Positions 1 to 10,415 of a DNA stretch of 64,000 bases are shown piece after piece (the first letter of the stretch is position 1; each line of letters starts with the position of its first letter). Made by a program: the position numbers and the translations under genes. Source of the stretch: Cordilura impudica (taxonomy: Eukaryota > Arthropoda > Insecta > Diptera > Scathophagidae); assembly GCA_963682025.1 (NCBI GenBank), contig OY821519.1, positions 11,880,168 through 11,944,167 on the forward strand, given 5' to 3'. The notes under the pieces are model-generated. The model was not told the origin of the DNA and ran no database searches. It worked only from the letters and a program-made list of their open reading frames with translations.

Positions 1-1180
1 GGAATCTCTGAACAATTTCCTATAAGATGAGTTCATTCAAAACATCGTAAGTACGCATGAATTTTTTTGGATTTTTGCAACCTCATTTGTTCTAAGGGCG
101 CCACTATGCGACGTCTTCATTTGAATTCATAAAATTTAATCTAAAAGAGTCTTTGTTCCGTTCAATGCATGACGTCATACATGAGAATTCGCACAGCACT
201 GTACAAGTCTATAAAACAATTTTTTTTTATAGGTTTTCACTCATTAAAGCGAATTATGGGATTTTTACTACTAACGTATATTAGTTTTTTTTTCTTAACA
301 CATTCTTTTGAATTTTATTATCAATCATTTGTATGATCAACGCATGGAAAATAGTTTTTTAAATGACAAACATTTACTTTAAAATATTACATCGTTTTTT
401 TATTTAGATTAACATTGAAGACATAAATTGTGAGTGTGACTAATACGTGACTTTGAGTGAAATTCTTATGACAAACAGTTACTATTGCAGTAGATTAGTA
501 ACTGAAAAAAAAAATGTGTGGGAGTTTTTCTTTGGTAATTTAATAAATTGCTGGTCTTAAACTGAAATGTTTAAAATTTAAGACGCTGAAACGTACATTA
601 ACATTTATTTTACATTTTGTAAGACTATAAATTTCGAATGTATATAATTTTTTAGTTTTAGTTTTTTAGGAAATAATAGATACAGGATATGCTAAAAAAA
701 AAACTAAAATATTAATTATTTCTTTAATTAAAAGAGAAAAAAAAAAAAACAAAAGATGATTGTTTTTAATCCCAGAGTAAATATAAATTTTAAGAAACAT
801 TCTATTCTTTTGAAAAAAAAAAAAAAAGTATTAACAAACAAACTAAAACTGTAAAAGAAAGACTAGCAAAAGTTTTAATTACTGTTTATAAAAGGAAGTG
901 GTAAAGATGGTAACTAAAAACAAAAGTTAACTTGAGCAAACAGGATTATAGGTATTTAAGTTAGAAAGAATTAATCTTCTAAAATCCTGATTTACTACTA
1001 ATCTAATATTTCCAAAATAGTTCTCGTGAATAATTATATTATATAATTATAATTAGTTATTTCCTCAGCTAATGGAGTTACAAACTGGATAAAAAGTTGA
1101 AAATGATGTATTGTAATGTCGTAAGAAACAAGTAAGCCACCTAAACTAAACTATACCATTTCTATAGATTGCTACGTGAA
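1..1180. other. AT-rich non-coding DNA, no gene seen
   Basis: Very AT-rich sequence with many A and T homopolymer runs. I see no exon-like reading frame, no terminal repeats and no RNA gene. By position it should lie in an upstream intron of the AKHR gene, because that gene's first visible exon (7468) begins in mid-protein. Confidence 0.5.
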
Positions 1181-1199
1181 TGAAGGGCCCTTCTGGGAA

Positions 1200-1925
1200 A
1201 AATATTTTAAAAATCTTATGTAGTTTTAAAAATCGAACAGTGGAAAGAATTGGGTTAAGAAAAGGTTACTTGGTTACGAAAAGTTACTTTTTTTTCAAAA
1301 GAGATGTTTTTAAAGAAATTACTTTTTTAAGAAAATTTATTTTTTTTAGGAAAAGTGCTTTCTTGGAAAACATTATTTTTATCAGAAAAGCTACTTTTTA
1401 AGAAAAGCTGCTTTTTGAAGAAATGGAATTTTTAAATAAAAAGGTAATTTCTTAAGAAAATCTACTTTTTCAAGAAAATTTACTTTTTTAAGAAAAGATA
1501 CTTTTTAATATATGGCTAAATTCCGTTTTTAAGTAAGGCATTTTCTTATGAAATGGTACCTTTATAAGAAAAATCACTTTTATAAGAAAAAGTACTTTTT
1601 AAGAAAAGGTACTTTCTAAGTAAGATTCTTTTCCAAAAAAAGTTCCTCTGTTAAATAAGGATACGTTTTTCAGAAATGGTGGTTTTTTAAGAAACGATAC
1701 TTTTTATAAGAAATGGTACTAATTAAGAAAATGTACTTTTTTAAGATATTCTACTATTTAAGAAAAGGTAATTTTTTAAGAAAACATAGTCTTTCAATAT
1801 TAAAGGTACTTTTCCCGAATATGTACTTTTTTCCAAAATGGTACTTCTTTAAATAACTTTACTTGTAAAATATGGTACTTTTTCAAGAAATTGTACTTCT
1901 TTAAGAAAAGGTAGGTAATTTTTCA
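1200..1925. repeat. GTACTTTTTAAGAAAA-type degenerate minisatellite
   Basis: Dozens of imperfect copies of a short unit close to AAGAAAAGGTACTTTTTT follow each other with a spacing of roughly 15 to 25 bases. Reading frames through it are low-complexity Phe/Arg/Lys strings and are not genes. The same motif recurs after the mariner element that follows (3520-4440), so the two blocks may be one array split by that insertion. Confidence 0.85.
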
Positions 1926-2097
1926 ATAAAATGCATAAGTATATAGTGTTAGAGATTCATGAGACTAACGTAATTACGAGGACGCTCCCAGAACAACCCT
2001 ACCTGATGGCGACAGTAGTTTGAAAAAAATTATTTTGATAAAAAGTGGCAACCTTATGAAACATATGTTTTAAATATCAAGGCGCCACGTTGTTACT

Positions 2098-3357
2098 CTT
2101 TGAAAACGATCTCAGTGAATTTGGAAACTTGGAACAAATTGGTCACCGTTATGTCATTCAGTACTTTCATTTGAAAGGTCTCAGTCCATCCAATATTAAG
2201 CGGAGCTAAATTCTACTCTGCGGGAGGCTGCTCTTCGTTGACAACTATAAAATATTGGGTGACAAAGTTTAGAAGAGCAGATGAGGTGGCCAGAAACGGT
2301 TTAGAAAATACACAAAATGGTATGGGATGATCGCTGGCTGGCTGAAATGATATGAGCCCTTGCTCATAATAGAACAAAACCGGCGTCGTAAAGATGTTTC
2401 AATAGTGTGGTTGGCGATGTTTCACCGCAATAAAGTCGAGTTTTTGTGTTGATGGGTCCAACACTTAACACCTGAGACAAAGGAATAGTCAAAACAGTGG
2501 ACTGAAATGCGAGGATCGTGCCCAAAGAAGGGGAAGATAACTCCATCTACAGACAAGGTCATGTCGTATGTTTTCAGGGATGCGCATAGGATAATTTTAA
2601 TTGATTATCTTCATGAAGGAAAAAAAAAAATCAACGGCGAGTATAATGCTAACTTATTTCATGATTTAGGTGAGCAGATTAACGAAAAAAGGTTGCATTT
2701 GGCGAATAGTGCTGTTTCATCAAGAGGTAATTCCATTCAAAGGTCAACCTTAGATCCAATTTTTAATTTTTAATTTAAACAACCATTTCAAAGAAAAGGC
2801 TATGAAAATATTTTTTAATATTTTTATAGCCCCTATTTTTCCAGTAAGAAAGGAAAAGTGTAATTAAGTAATTTTGAAAATAAAATCAGTCATGTCTGTC
2901 ACATTACAAAATACTTCGTTGTACTATAATTTATTTTAGAATTCATGTTTTTTCCATGCTTTATTAGTTAACTAGCTGTTATATTAACTAGAAACAACTG
3001 TTTCTTATTTGTCATACAAATAACTTCAGAGCTTTTCTTTGTTTTACAAACATCCTCTAAAATGATGTCTGTTTGATGACATGTCTGTCACGAATGCTTT
3101 TTACCCCCAATTATTAATTACTTTTTCTAATGGTAAATATGTTGGTCAGGTCTGTCTGAATAATTTTGTATATTTTTATGAACAATGAAAAACTTTTCCA
3201 TTTTAATATTGGATTAGAAAGGGCACTGAATGTCATGTCTGTCACTTTGGAATTAGCTCAAGACAATGCACCAGTTCACTCATTCACTCATCCAGGGTAT
3301 CGAAGCTATTGAATAGCGCTGGGAAAAGTGTATGTAGCCAAAAGGAGATTATGATGA
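2098..3357 (+). pseudogene. mariner transposase remnant
   Basis: Translation in shifting frames gives mariner transposase segments in the correct order. Near 2150 there is an N-terminal stretch resembling YRxVIQYFHLKGLSPSNIK. At 2507-2700 comes the catalytic-core part with RIILIDYLHEGKK and INGEYNANLFHDLGEQINEK. After the nested MITE the frame resumes at about 3262 with the DNAPVHS motif. The last stretch (about 3305-3357) matches the usual mariner C-terminus but has in-frame stops. Stops, frameshifts, a missing region after DNAPVH and the insertion make it non-functional. The family assignment rests on recognising the mariner sequence; no comparison was run. Confidence 0.85.
2725..3258 (+). 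mobile_element. MITE (AGGTAATTCC ends) nested in mariner, 4-bp CAAG duplication
   Basis: Inserted inside the mariner codons for the HQDNAPVH motif. The mariner sequence reads up to CAAG (2721-2724) and resumes with a second CAAG (3259-3262) followed by ACAATGCACC, so CAAG is a clean 4-base target duplication. The short imperfect terminal repeats are AGGTAATTCC and its counterpart GGAATTAGCT. A second copy in opposite orientation lies at 27430-27928. It contains no coding sequence and several copies of CATGTCTGTCAC. Confidence 0.85.
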
Positions 3358-3494
3358 GAAAACTTTTTCTTTCTTTGTCAGTTCGGGTTGTTCTGGGACC
3401 GCACTCGTACATAAATTAAAAGATAAACTATTTTTATAGATTAGCAGATGAATAAAGTGTCCTCCTGTGAAAACTGATTTAAAAAATATTTTTC

Positions 3495-4440
3495 AGTTTT
3501 TCTATTGTAAAATGCAAAATTGCTTTTAGAAAAATCGCAGAGTAGAAGGCATTGTAGAAAAAAGTACTTGTTTATGATAAGGTCCTTTATAGAAAATGTG
3601 CTTTTTTTAAGAAAATCTACTTTTTTAAAAGGTACTATTTTTGAAAAAAGGCACCTTCGAACAAATTATCAAAAGGTACTTTTTATAAGAAAATTTCCAT
3701 TCTTAAGAAATGATAGTGTTTTCCGATAAGGTACTTTTTTATTAAAAGGTTCCTTTTTAAGAAACGATAGTGTTGAAAGGGAATTTACTTTTTTGAAAAA
3801 AGGAGTACTGTTTTGCAAAAAGGTACTTTTTTTTTAATATATGAAACTTTTTGCGAAAAGTTACTTTTAAAGAAAATCTTCTTTAAGTAAGGGTACTGGT
3901 GCCTTTTTAAGAAAATTTACTTTTATAAGAAAAGTTACCTTTAAAGAAAAGGTACGTTCTAAGCAAGGTAATTTTCCAAAAAAAAGGTACTCTTTTAAGT
4001 AAGGGTACATTTTTAAAAATGGTGATCTTTATGTGTGGATACTTTTTTAAGAAATGGTACTATTTAAGTAAATATACTTTTTTAAAGAAAATGTATATTT
4101 TTAAGAAAATTTAGGTACTTAAAAAAATACTTTTTAATAAAAGCTTCCTTTTTCAGAAAAGCTTATTTTTCAGAAAAGCTACTTTTTTAAGAAAAGCTTC
4201 TTTTTTAAGAAAAAATGCTTTTTAAGAAAAGGTTTTTTTAAGAAGAGGTACGAAAAGGTACTTTTTAAGAAAAGGTAATTTTTAAGAAAATGTACTTTTT
4301 AAGAAAATTTCCGAATAGGTACTTTTTTCCGAAAAGTACTTTTTTAAGTAACATTACTCTTGCAAGAAATGTTATTTTTTCAAGAGATGGAACTTCTTTA
4401 AGACAAGGTCGTTTTTAATAAAAAATAATTTTTAAAATAA
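3495..4440. repeat. GTACTTTTTAAGAAAA-type degenerate minisatellite
   Basis: Continues the block at 1200-1925 on the other side of the mariner, with the same motif in the same orientation and gradual drift between units. No coding capacity. Confidence 0.85.
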
Positions 4441-4453
4441 ACAACGTTTTTAT

Positions 4454-4871
4454 CAAAACTCTTCCTTTCCTTATGCATATGAGTTTTGTATCTCTCCATG
4501 ACTGGGTGACTCTGCGTGACTATTTCAAAATTAATATTTGGTGACAACAAGTCTATGGACTAAGTTTAAGATTGACCGGATGAGGGGAAATGAGGTTTAA
4601 ATACTCCGTGACTGTGCGTGATTATGCATGACTGTGCATGACTCTCTTAAAATTAATGTTTGGCTACAACAAGTCTATGGGAAAAGTTTCAGATCGATCG
4701 GATGAGGGGAAGTGAGGTTTTAATCTCCCCGTGACTGTGCGTGACTATGCGTGACTCTGCATGACTAAACAAGACTATAGGCCAAGTTTCAGATCAATTG
4801 GATGAGGGGGAGTGGGGTTGCCCCATGGCAGACAGACAGACAGAGAGTACGAGTTAAAAGAAAGAGTTTAA
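4454..4871. mobile_element. TIR-bounded element carrying about 3 tandem GACTGTGCGTGAC units
   Basis: The left end AAAACTCTTCCTTTCC and the right end GAGTTAAAAGAAAGAGTTT are imperfect inverted repeats. Between them about three units of roughly 110 bases alternate a GTGACTGTGCGTGACTATGC block with a CAAGTCTATGGACCAAGTTT block and GATCGATCGGATGAGGGG. A second, expanded copy with the same ends lies at 42506-43655. No reading frame is evident; the superfamily is unknown. Confidence 0.7.
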
Positions 4872-5163
4872 AAAAACACGTATATAGCGTTACAGGTTCA
4901 CGAGTCAGTTAGTGACTAACGTAACTATGTTAGTAAAATGCTACAGCGAACACAACAACAATTATAAAATTTTTCAAATTTTCCAGTTTAATTTTACATT
5001 TTCAACAATACGAGTATCTCGTGGCATAATCAAACAATTTTCTGATTTGAAATAATAAACACACCGCAAAAAACATCAAACATTTTCTGAACAACCGAGA
5101 GACGGTAACAAGGATATATACAATTTATGTTGTCCTGATTTTTTTATAATTATTACAAATGGA

Positions 5164-5938
5164 ACAAGTAAGAAAATTATAGTCGGTCTAGACCGACTAT
5201 ATGATACCCTATACCATGCGTTTAGAGACCCTATCTCTCAGGCCCTACTAAATGGATATAAAAAAAGGCATAAACCAAATTTGAGTGGGATTTTTATTAA
5301 TTTTTTTGGCTGCAGATATAAAAAAGTTCATATCGGATGCTATATCTATAAAGGGGCTAGGTCCAAAAATGGACCGATCCTGATCATGTTTGGTAAAGTC
5401 TCTTGTATTTTGCAAAAATATGTACAAACAAAATTTGAGAAGAATCAGTGCAATATTTTTGTTTTTTAATAGATTTAACTGAAGATCGGGAAGCAGCTCT
5501 ATATGGGGTCAAAGGGATCATTTTTGGACTACTCATTAGTGGATGTAATGAACGCATACAAACCCAATTTGAGGAAGATCTATATGACAATTTGGATCTT
5601 ATGGCAATTTATGTCGATTTCATTTGGGTAATTTGTATGGGGGCTAGGTCTGAACATGGACCGATTCTCACCAATTTCAATAGCGTTCATCCCATGGCCG
5701 ATAAAAGCTTATATACCAAATTTCATCAAAATATATTCATATTTGCGACCTGCAGTTTGATTACAAGCTTTACATGGACGCACAGACGGACGGACGGACG
5801 GACATTGTTAAATCAACTCAGAAAGTGATTCTGATTCGATCGGTATAATTAAAGATGGGTCTAGGTCAAATATTTTTGGTTGTTACAAACAGCAGCACAA
5901 AGTCATTATACCCAAACCACATAGTGGTATAGGGTATA
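5164..5938 (+). mobile_element. DINE-1/mini-me-like (Helentron-type) non-autonomous element, copy 1
   Basis: Starts ACAAGTAAGAAAATTATAGT, followed by the perfect hairpin ATAGTCGGTCTAGACCGACT; ends TAGTGGTATAGGGTATA. It contains a GACGGACG (GTCC) microsatellite near the 3' end. This layout matches the DINE-1/mini-me group of rolling-circle-related repeats of flies. It is flanked by A on both sides, i.e. an AA/TT target without longer duplication. Frames inside (such as LMAIYVDFIWVICMGARSEH) recur in other copies only because the element is repeated; they are not genes. Confidence 0.8.
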
Positions 5939-6339
5939 ATGACAAACTCTGGACAGTGAAGTAAATGGTGTAAATATCAATATATTAATCTTGTCACTTG
6001 TTAAGAAAAATATTGAACAATATTACAATTCTGATAACTTTTTAACTGATTAGCAATCAGGAAACAAAGATTTTTATTGAAAGAGATTCTGAGAGCATCT
6101 TGCTAGAGTTTTTTTTTTTCTAATGAAATCTTTATAAATTTTTAATTTTATTAAAAAACTCTCTGAAAACAATGAAGTTTTTCAATGAAACAAGAAGAAT
6201 AATCTTCTCTAGAAATATAAATAATTTTCCTCTTTCCTTTTCCAGCATGACCAACCTGTTATTGTTGTTAACTACGTTTGGGCATTTTTTTCTAGAGATA
6301 AAATTATAAATGCAAAGTAAGAAAACAATTTTTGTTTTT

Positions 6340-7131
6340 TATACCCTATACCACTATGTGGTCAGGGTATAATGACTTTATGGTGATGTTTGTAACTATC
6401 AAAAATATTTTACCTAGACCCACCTTTTATTATACCGATCGACTTAGAATCACTTTCTGAGTCGATTTAACGATGTCCGTCCGCCTGTCCGTCTGTGTGT
6501 CCATGTAAACCTTGTAATCAAACCGCAGGTTAAATGTGAACATATTTTGATAAAATTTGGTACGTAGGCTTCTATCAGCCATAGCATGAACGCTATTAAT
6601 ATTGGCGAAAATCGGTGCATGTTCAGACACAGTCCACATACAAATGACACCTATGAAATCGACTTAAATTGCCATATGATCCAAATTATCATATAGATCT
6701 CGGTCAAATTGGGTTTGTGTATATTTATTACTCCCATTAATCTGTAGTCCAAAAAATAAACCCTATAGGACAATTCTTGGTCATAGTCCCCATATAAAAC
6801 TGCTTCCCGATCTTCACTTAAATCTATCAAAAACAAAAATATTGCACAGATTTTTCTGAAATTTGGTTTGTATATGTGTTTGCAAAATATAAGTGACCTT
6901 AACAAATACGGTTAGGATCGGCCCATTTTTCGACCTAGTCCCCATATAAATATAGCATCCGATATGGACTTTTGCTTACCTGCAGCCAAAAAAATTAATA
7001 ACAATGCCACTCAAATTTTGTTTATGCTTATTTTCTATATCCAATTAGTTGGACCTAAGGGATAGGGTCTCTAAACGCATGGTAAAGGGTATCGTATAGT
7101 CGGTCTAGATGACTATAATTTTCTTATTTGT
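6340..7131 (-). mobile_element. DINE-1/mini-me-like element, copy 2
   Basis: Reverse orientation: TATACCCTATACCACTATGT on the left, the GTCC microsatellite near 6475, and the hairpin followed by CTTATTTGT on the right. T flanks both ends, as in the other copies. About 79% of its length aligns by eye with copy 1 in the same order of blocks; this figure is only an impression, not a computed value. Confidence 0.8.
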
Positions 7132-7467
7132 TTTTTTTTTTTTTTTTTTTTTTAAATTCTTGAGAAACAATATTCAAATTTCAAAATGAATCTTTTAATA
7201 TGAAAATTTTTTTCTTATTTGTTTTTTTTTTAATGTTTTCTTTAAGGAAAATCAATATTTACATTATACAAATACTTTATTTGTTTGTATTTGTAAACAT
7301 TTTTATTATAGTTAAATAGTAACAGATAATCCCGTCATAAAACATAATAAAACCCTTTTTAAATACTTTGTATGTCAGCAAAATACTGAGAAAATAACAA
7401 CATATATCATCTTTAGTATTTTTCCTTTTTGAAGAAATTCAATTTTTTCTATTTATTGTTCTTACAG
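7132..7467. other. AT-rich intron end before the AKHR exon
   Basis: A long T run followed by AT-rich sequence, ending in the polypyrimidine-rich splice acceptor TTATTGTTCTTACAG at 7453-7467. Nothing else recognised. Confidence 0.7.
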
Positions 7468-7651
7468 TTTTTCATATTTCGCGTTGCTCGTGGTCCATTT
7501 ATTGAGGAGTTCTATCAATGTGTCACACATGGATTTTATACGGCCGAATGGCAAGAACAACTTTATGCTACATTTACGTTGGTTATGACGTTTTTGTTGC
7601 CTTTGTGTATACTTTTTGGAACGTATATGTCAACATTTCGCACAATATCAA
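7468..7651 (+). CDS. AkhR: Adipokinetic hormone receptor, exon for extracellular loop 2 and TM5
   Basis: Coding exon of a class A GPCR of the GnRH-receptor-like group, which binds adipokinetic hormone on fat-body cells and signals lipid and carbohydrate mobilisation. The acceptor is CTTACAG at 7461-7467; the donor is GTAAGTG at 7652; the exon ends after base 1 of a Ser codon. It encodes FFIFRVARGPFIEEFYQC, the conserved loop-2 cysteine in QCVTHGFYT, then TM5 (LYATFTLVMTFLLPLCILFG) and the start of the third intracellular loop. The sequence resembles insect AKH receptors much more than corazonin receptors, judged from memory of the families. TM1-TM4 exons are not visible in 1-7467 and must lie upstream of the window. 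Confidence 0.9.
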
Positions 7652-7997
7652 GTAAGTGTATAAGAACAACAACAAACAAACTAAACAACCATTTCGTTTC
7701 ATTTCATTTTGGACAACATTGAGAAACCAAAAAAAAACTGATTTTCCATTAACTTGAATTACTTCCGATAATGCAAAACAACACAAAACAGTGAAACGAA
7801 TGTGTCGTTTGGGGTTTTAAGTTAAGATAAAAGTTAAATTTGAAAACTTTGAAACTACGGTTATAATTTCCAATGTTTGTCAAACGGCGAGACTATAAGA
7901 AAAATTTATGATTTTATTTAAAGTTTTCTAACCAAGTTATTTGGTTTTTCCATTAAAATTAACACTTGTTTAAACCTTAAATTCATTTCATTTTTAG

Positions 7998-8200
7998 GTA
8001 GTGAAAAAATGTTCCAAGGTTCTAAATTAGCGAGTTACACTAACAAACCAACAGCACAAACTAATCGGCAAAGATTAATACACAAAGCTAAAATGAAATC
8101 ATTACGCATTTCCGTGGTAATCATATTTGCTTTTCTAATCTGTTGGACGCCCTATAATGTAATGATGCTTATATTTATGTTTTGGAATCCAGATAAAAGA
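7998..8200 (+). CDS. AkhR: Adipokinetic hormone receptor, exon for intracellular loop 3 and TM6
   Basis: Follows a 346-base intron; acceptor TTTTTAG at 7991-7997, donor GTAAGT at 8201. Joined to the previous exon it reads TISSSEKMFQGSK, a polar loop with basic residues (RQRLIHKAKMKSLR), then TM6 with the class A CWTP motif (ISVVIIFAFLICWTPYNVMM). It ends with FWNPDKR in phase 0. The basic juxtamembrane stretch is where G protein coupling normally occurs in this family. The next intron is about 10 kb and packed with mobile elements. Confidence 0.92.
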
Positions 8201-8659
8201 GTAAGTAGACAAACTTTATATCAACAGATAATTCTCGAATTACGCAATTAAATGGAATCGAAAGCGAAAAATAAAAATGGTTACATATCAATTGAATTAA
8301 TTTAGATTCATAAATCAAACATAATTTAGATTTATCATCGGCCTTTGAAAATGTAATTAAAATAAGAATCAAAATATATATTTTTATTGTGCGCCAATTT
8401 TCGGTCAGTTTTCAATCGAAGTTTTTATTTTAGTGCACCACTGACGTACCAATGAAAAATTTTACAGTCTTTTAGAAAATAGATATATGTAAAGAACATA
8501 TGTAGTATGTACAAAACCATACATCACATATGACTACTCTTACGAAAACTGAGAATAGTGGAAATTAGAAGTATAAATGCAAAATATATTAAAAATTCAA
8601 AAATAACGATTGTTTGTTTGGACAGAGTTGTATCTTCTGAAATTAATACGAAGTAAAAG

Positions 8660-8890
8660 CTGTATGGTACGACAGCCTGACTTTAGGTGAGTGTGTAAAA
8701 GCGCTGACCAAAAAGTGCAAGTACGAGTGTATGTGAAGGTTCGTGGTTCAAATCTCACGGCCGCGCTAAGTAGAAAAATTTCATATAGAAACAATCTTTT
8801 CAATTATAACATAACAATTATCACATTGTTCAATAAATCGCTGATGAAAGCTGAAATGCCAGAAACCGGTCCGATTAAGAATACAGTGTA
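8660..8890 (+). mobile_element. Possible tRNA-derived SINE or tRNA pseudogene
   Basis: The segment 8672-8767 resembles a degenerate tRNA. A D-arm-like region reads TTAGGTGAGTGTGTAAAAGC followed by GCTGACC. A B-box/T-arm-like region GTTCGTGGTTCAAATCTCAC follows at about 8739-8758, with a possible 5-bp stem around TTCAAAT. AGCGC and GCGCT could form part of an acceptor stem. The spacing between the boxes is too long for a normal tRNA and the tail is AT-rich, so a SINE head or decayed tRNA copy fits better. A single copy only; boundaries are guessed. Confidence 0.4.
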
Positions 8891-9537
8891 GTTAAGAATT
8901 TTTGAAATATATGCTTTCTTCTTCTTCTTTACCACGCACCATTGAAGCAAAATAGAAATTTGTTTATTAACCGAAACGATGCTTGATCAAATTTTATGTA
9001 AAATAAATGTAAAAATTGACAAAACCAACTCTGTAAACTCTAAATAACATAAAACATTTTTTCTTGGCATACAAATAGTAACGCATAAATCGAGGGTTAT
9101 CTTTCATTGATAAGTGTAATAAAGAAATTATGTTTTAAGTTGTTTTAACACTTAGCAACTGAATAACAAACGGAAATCTTATAATTTCATGGTCTATTGT
9201 ATTACGTGAATCTTATTACAGTTTACCAGAAGTAAGACTATACTAAAGGTATTAGGGTTATGGCATAACACAAAATAATAAACACAAACGAATAAGGCTC
9301 CGTCACGTATATTTACGAGCGCTACGGTTGATTTTAATTATTTATAGAGTCATTATGCTAAGAGCAAACTGTCCAAGCGAATTTGTATTATATAATAAAG
9401 TTTCACAAAGTTATACAGTAAAACCCAGTTAAAACGGACTTGCGTATTACACTTACATATGTGTAAAAAAAAAGTTAGTAATTGTCAAATAAACCTGCAT
9501 ACTAGAGCGGTCCTTAAAAATGAAAATGCGAGTTTGG
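8891..9537. other. AKHR intron, no feature recognised
   Basis: AT-rich intronic sequence. I see no exon, terminal repeat or RNA gene in it. Confidence 0.5.
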
Positions 9538-10236
9538 GGAGTGTCGGGGTCCAGTTTGTTTCCTTTCCATATATTAATGTAAAAAAGTAACATTTACTGA
9601 ATATTTCACAAAATTCTCATTTTTCTCGAAATCCACAGAAAATAAATCCTTCTAGCAAAGCGATATACCTAAAAAATTCCAAAGGTATTCTCTAACATGT
9701 ATTTAACAAAACCTTAAAGGCAAGAACCATTTTTTTAAATTTTGTTTAAGAAAATTTTTTAAAACTTGAAAAAGAAGTTTTCAAAATTTTATCAAAAAAA
9801 TTACCCATTTTGGGTCTCATTTCGTAATAGGTTTACGACGTGATAATAAAACAATACTTCTTATCTGAGTACTTATAAGTATAGAGACCAAAAGCAAAAT
9901 GATGGCTTTAAACAATTTCTTTAAGTTGAAAAAAGTGCCAGCAAAGTGCCAAAAGTTGTCTGAAGCATTTGCTACTTCTTGGCGAGTTTTTATTCGATTT
10001 TGAAGCTAAGTAATTTTATGAAAAGATATTTTAATACCGATCCATACAACAACTTGTCGAAAAAATTAAACTATAGAACGAAATTTTCGTAAAATCTAAA
10101 AAAAGTCATATTTTCCCTATATAAACACACTTGCAATTTTCAATCGATTTCCAATGCGACTTCTTTATTTGACTGTCCCCAAGCTTCACATTTATTAGTT
10201 TTATATAGAAAGGAAACAAACTGGACCCGACACTCC
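9538..10236. mobile_element. TIR element of about 0.7 kb sharing its core with the large inverted repeats
   Basis: Ends are GGAGTGTCGGGGTCCAGTTT on the left and the complementary AAACTGGACCCGACACTCC on the right, with TTTCCTTTC / GAAAGGAAA continuing the match. The interior, with CTTGGCGAGTTTTTATTCGA, AACAACTTGTCGAAAAAATT and TATAGAACGAAATTTTCG, is homologous to one arm of the repeat at 15067-17855 and to 30840-32110. No transposase is present. Confidence 0.75.
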
Positions 10237-10284
10237 TTAAAATTGCCATTTAAAAAAAGTCGATATAACGTAAGATCACGCTAT

Positions 10285-10415
10285 TCATACGTTTTTAAGA
10301 AAATGTGTGTTTTAAAAAAATGTAATTTTTTAAGAAAAAATAATTTTGTAAGAAAAAATTTTTTTAAGCAAAGGAACTTTTTACAAAAAGGTACTTCTTT
10401 AAGATAAGATAAGAT
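10285..10415. repeat. Minisatellite remnant left of the LINE
   Basis: Short block of the AAGAAAAGGTACTTTTT-type repeat, resuming at 12455 on the other side of the LINE fragment. Confidence 0.7.

Larger units (their letters stand above)
1977..3407 (+). mobile_element. mariner element with TA duplication, internally deleted and interrupted
   Basis: Terminal inverted repeats start CGAGGACGCTCCCAGAACAA on the left and end with the related GGGTTGTTCTGGGACCGCAC plus TCG on the right. TA dinucleotides lie immediately outside both ends (1975-1976 and 3408-3409), the target duplication expected of Tc1/mariner elements. The inside carries a mariner transposase pseudogene in + orientation and a 534-base MITE (2725-3258). 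Without that insertion the element would be about 0.9 kb, so it has also lost part of its transposase gene. Confidence 0.9.

Noticed and set aside
1180..1401. 73-codon + frame rich in Phe, Arg and Lys
   Set aside because: It lies in the minisatellite; the composition follows from the repeat unit.
5448..5828. 126-codon frame with LMAIYVDFIWVICMGARSEH
   Set aside because: The same peptide appears in other copies at 52003-52410, 53253-53480 and 57478-57819. It is a by-product of the DINE-like repeat, with no known domain and poor conservation of frame between copies.
8670..8770. Functional tRNA gene
   Set aside because: Box-like segments are present but the spacing and stems do not give a normal cloverleaf; listed only as a possible SINE or pseudogene.
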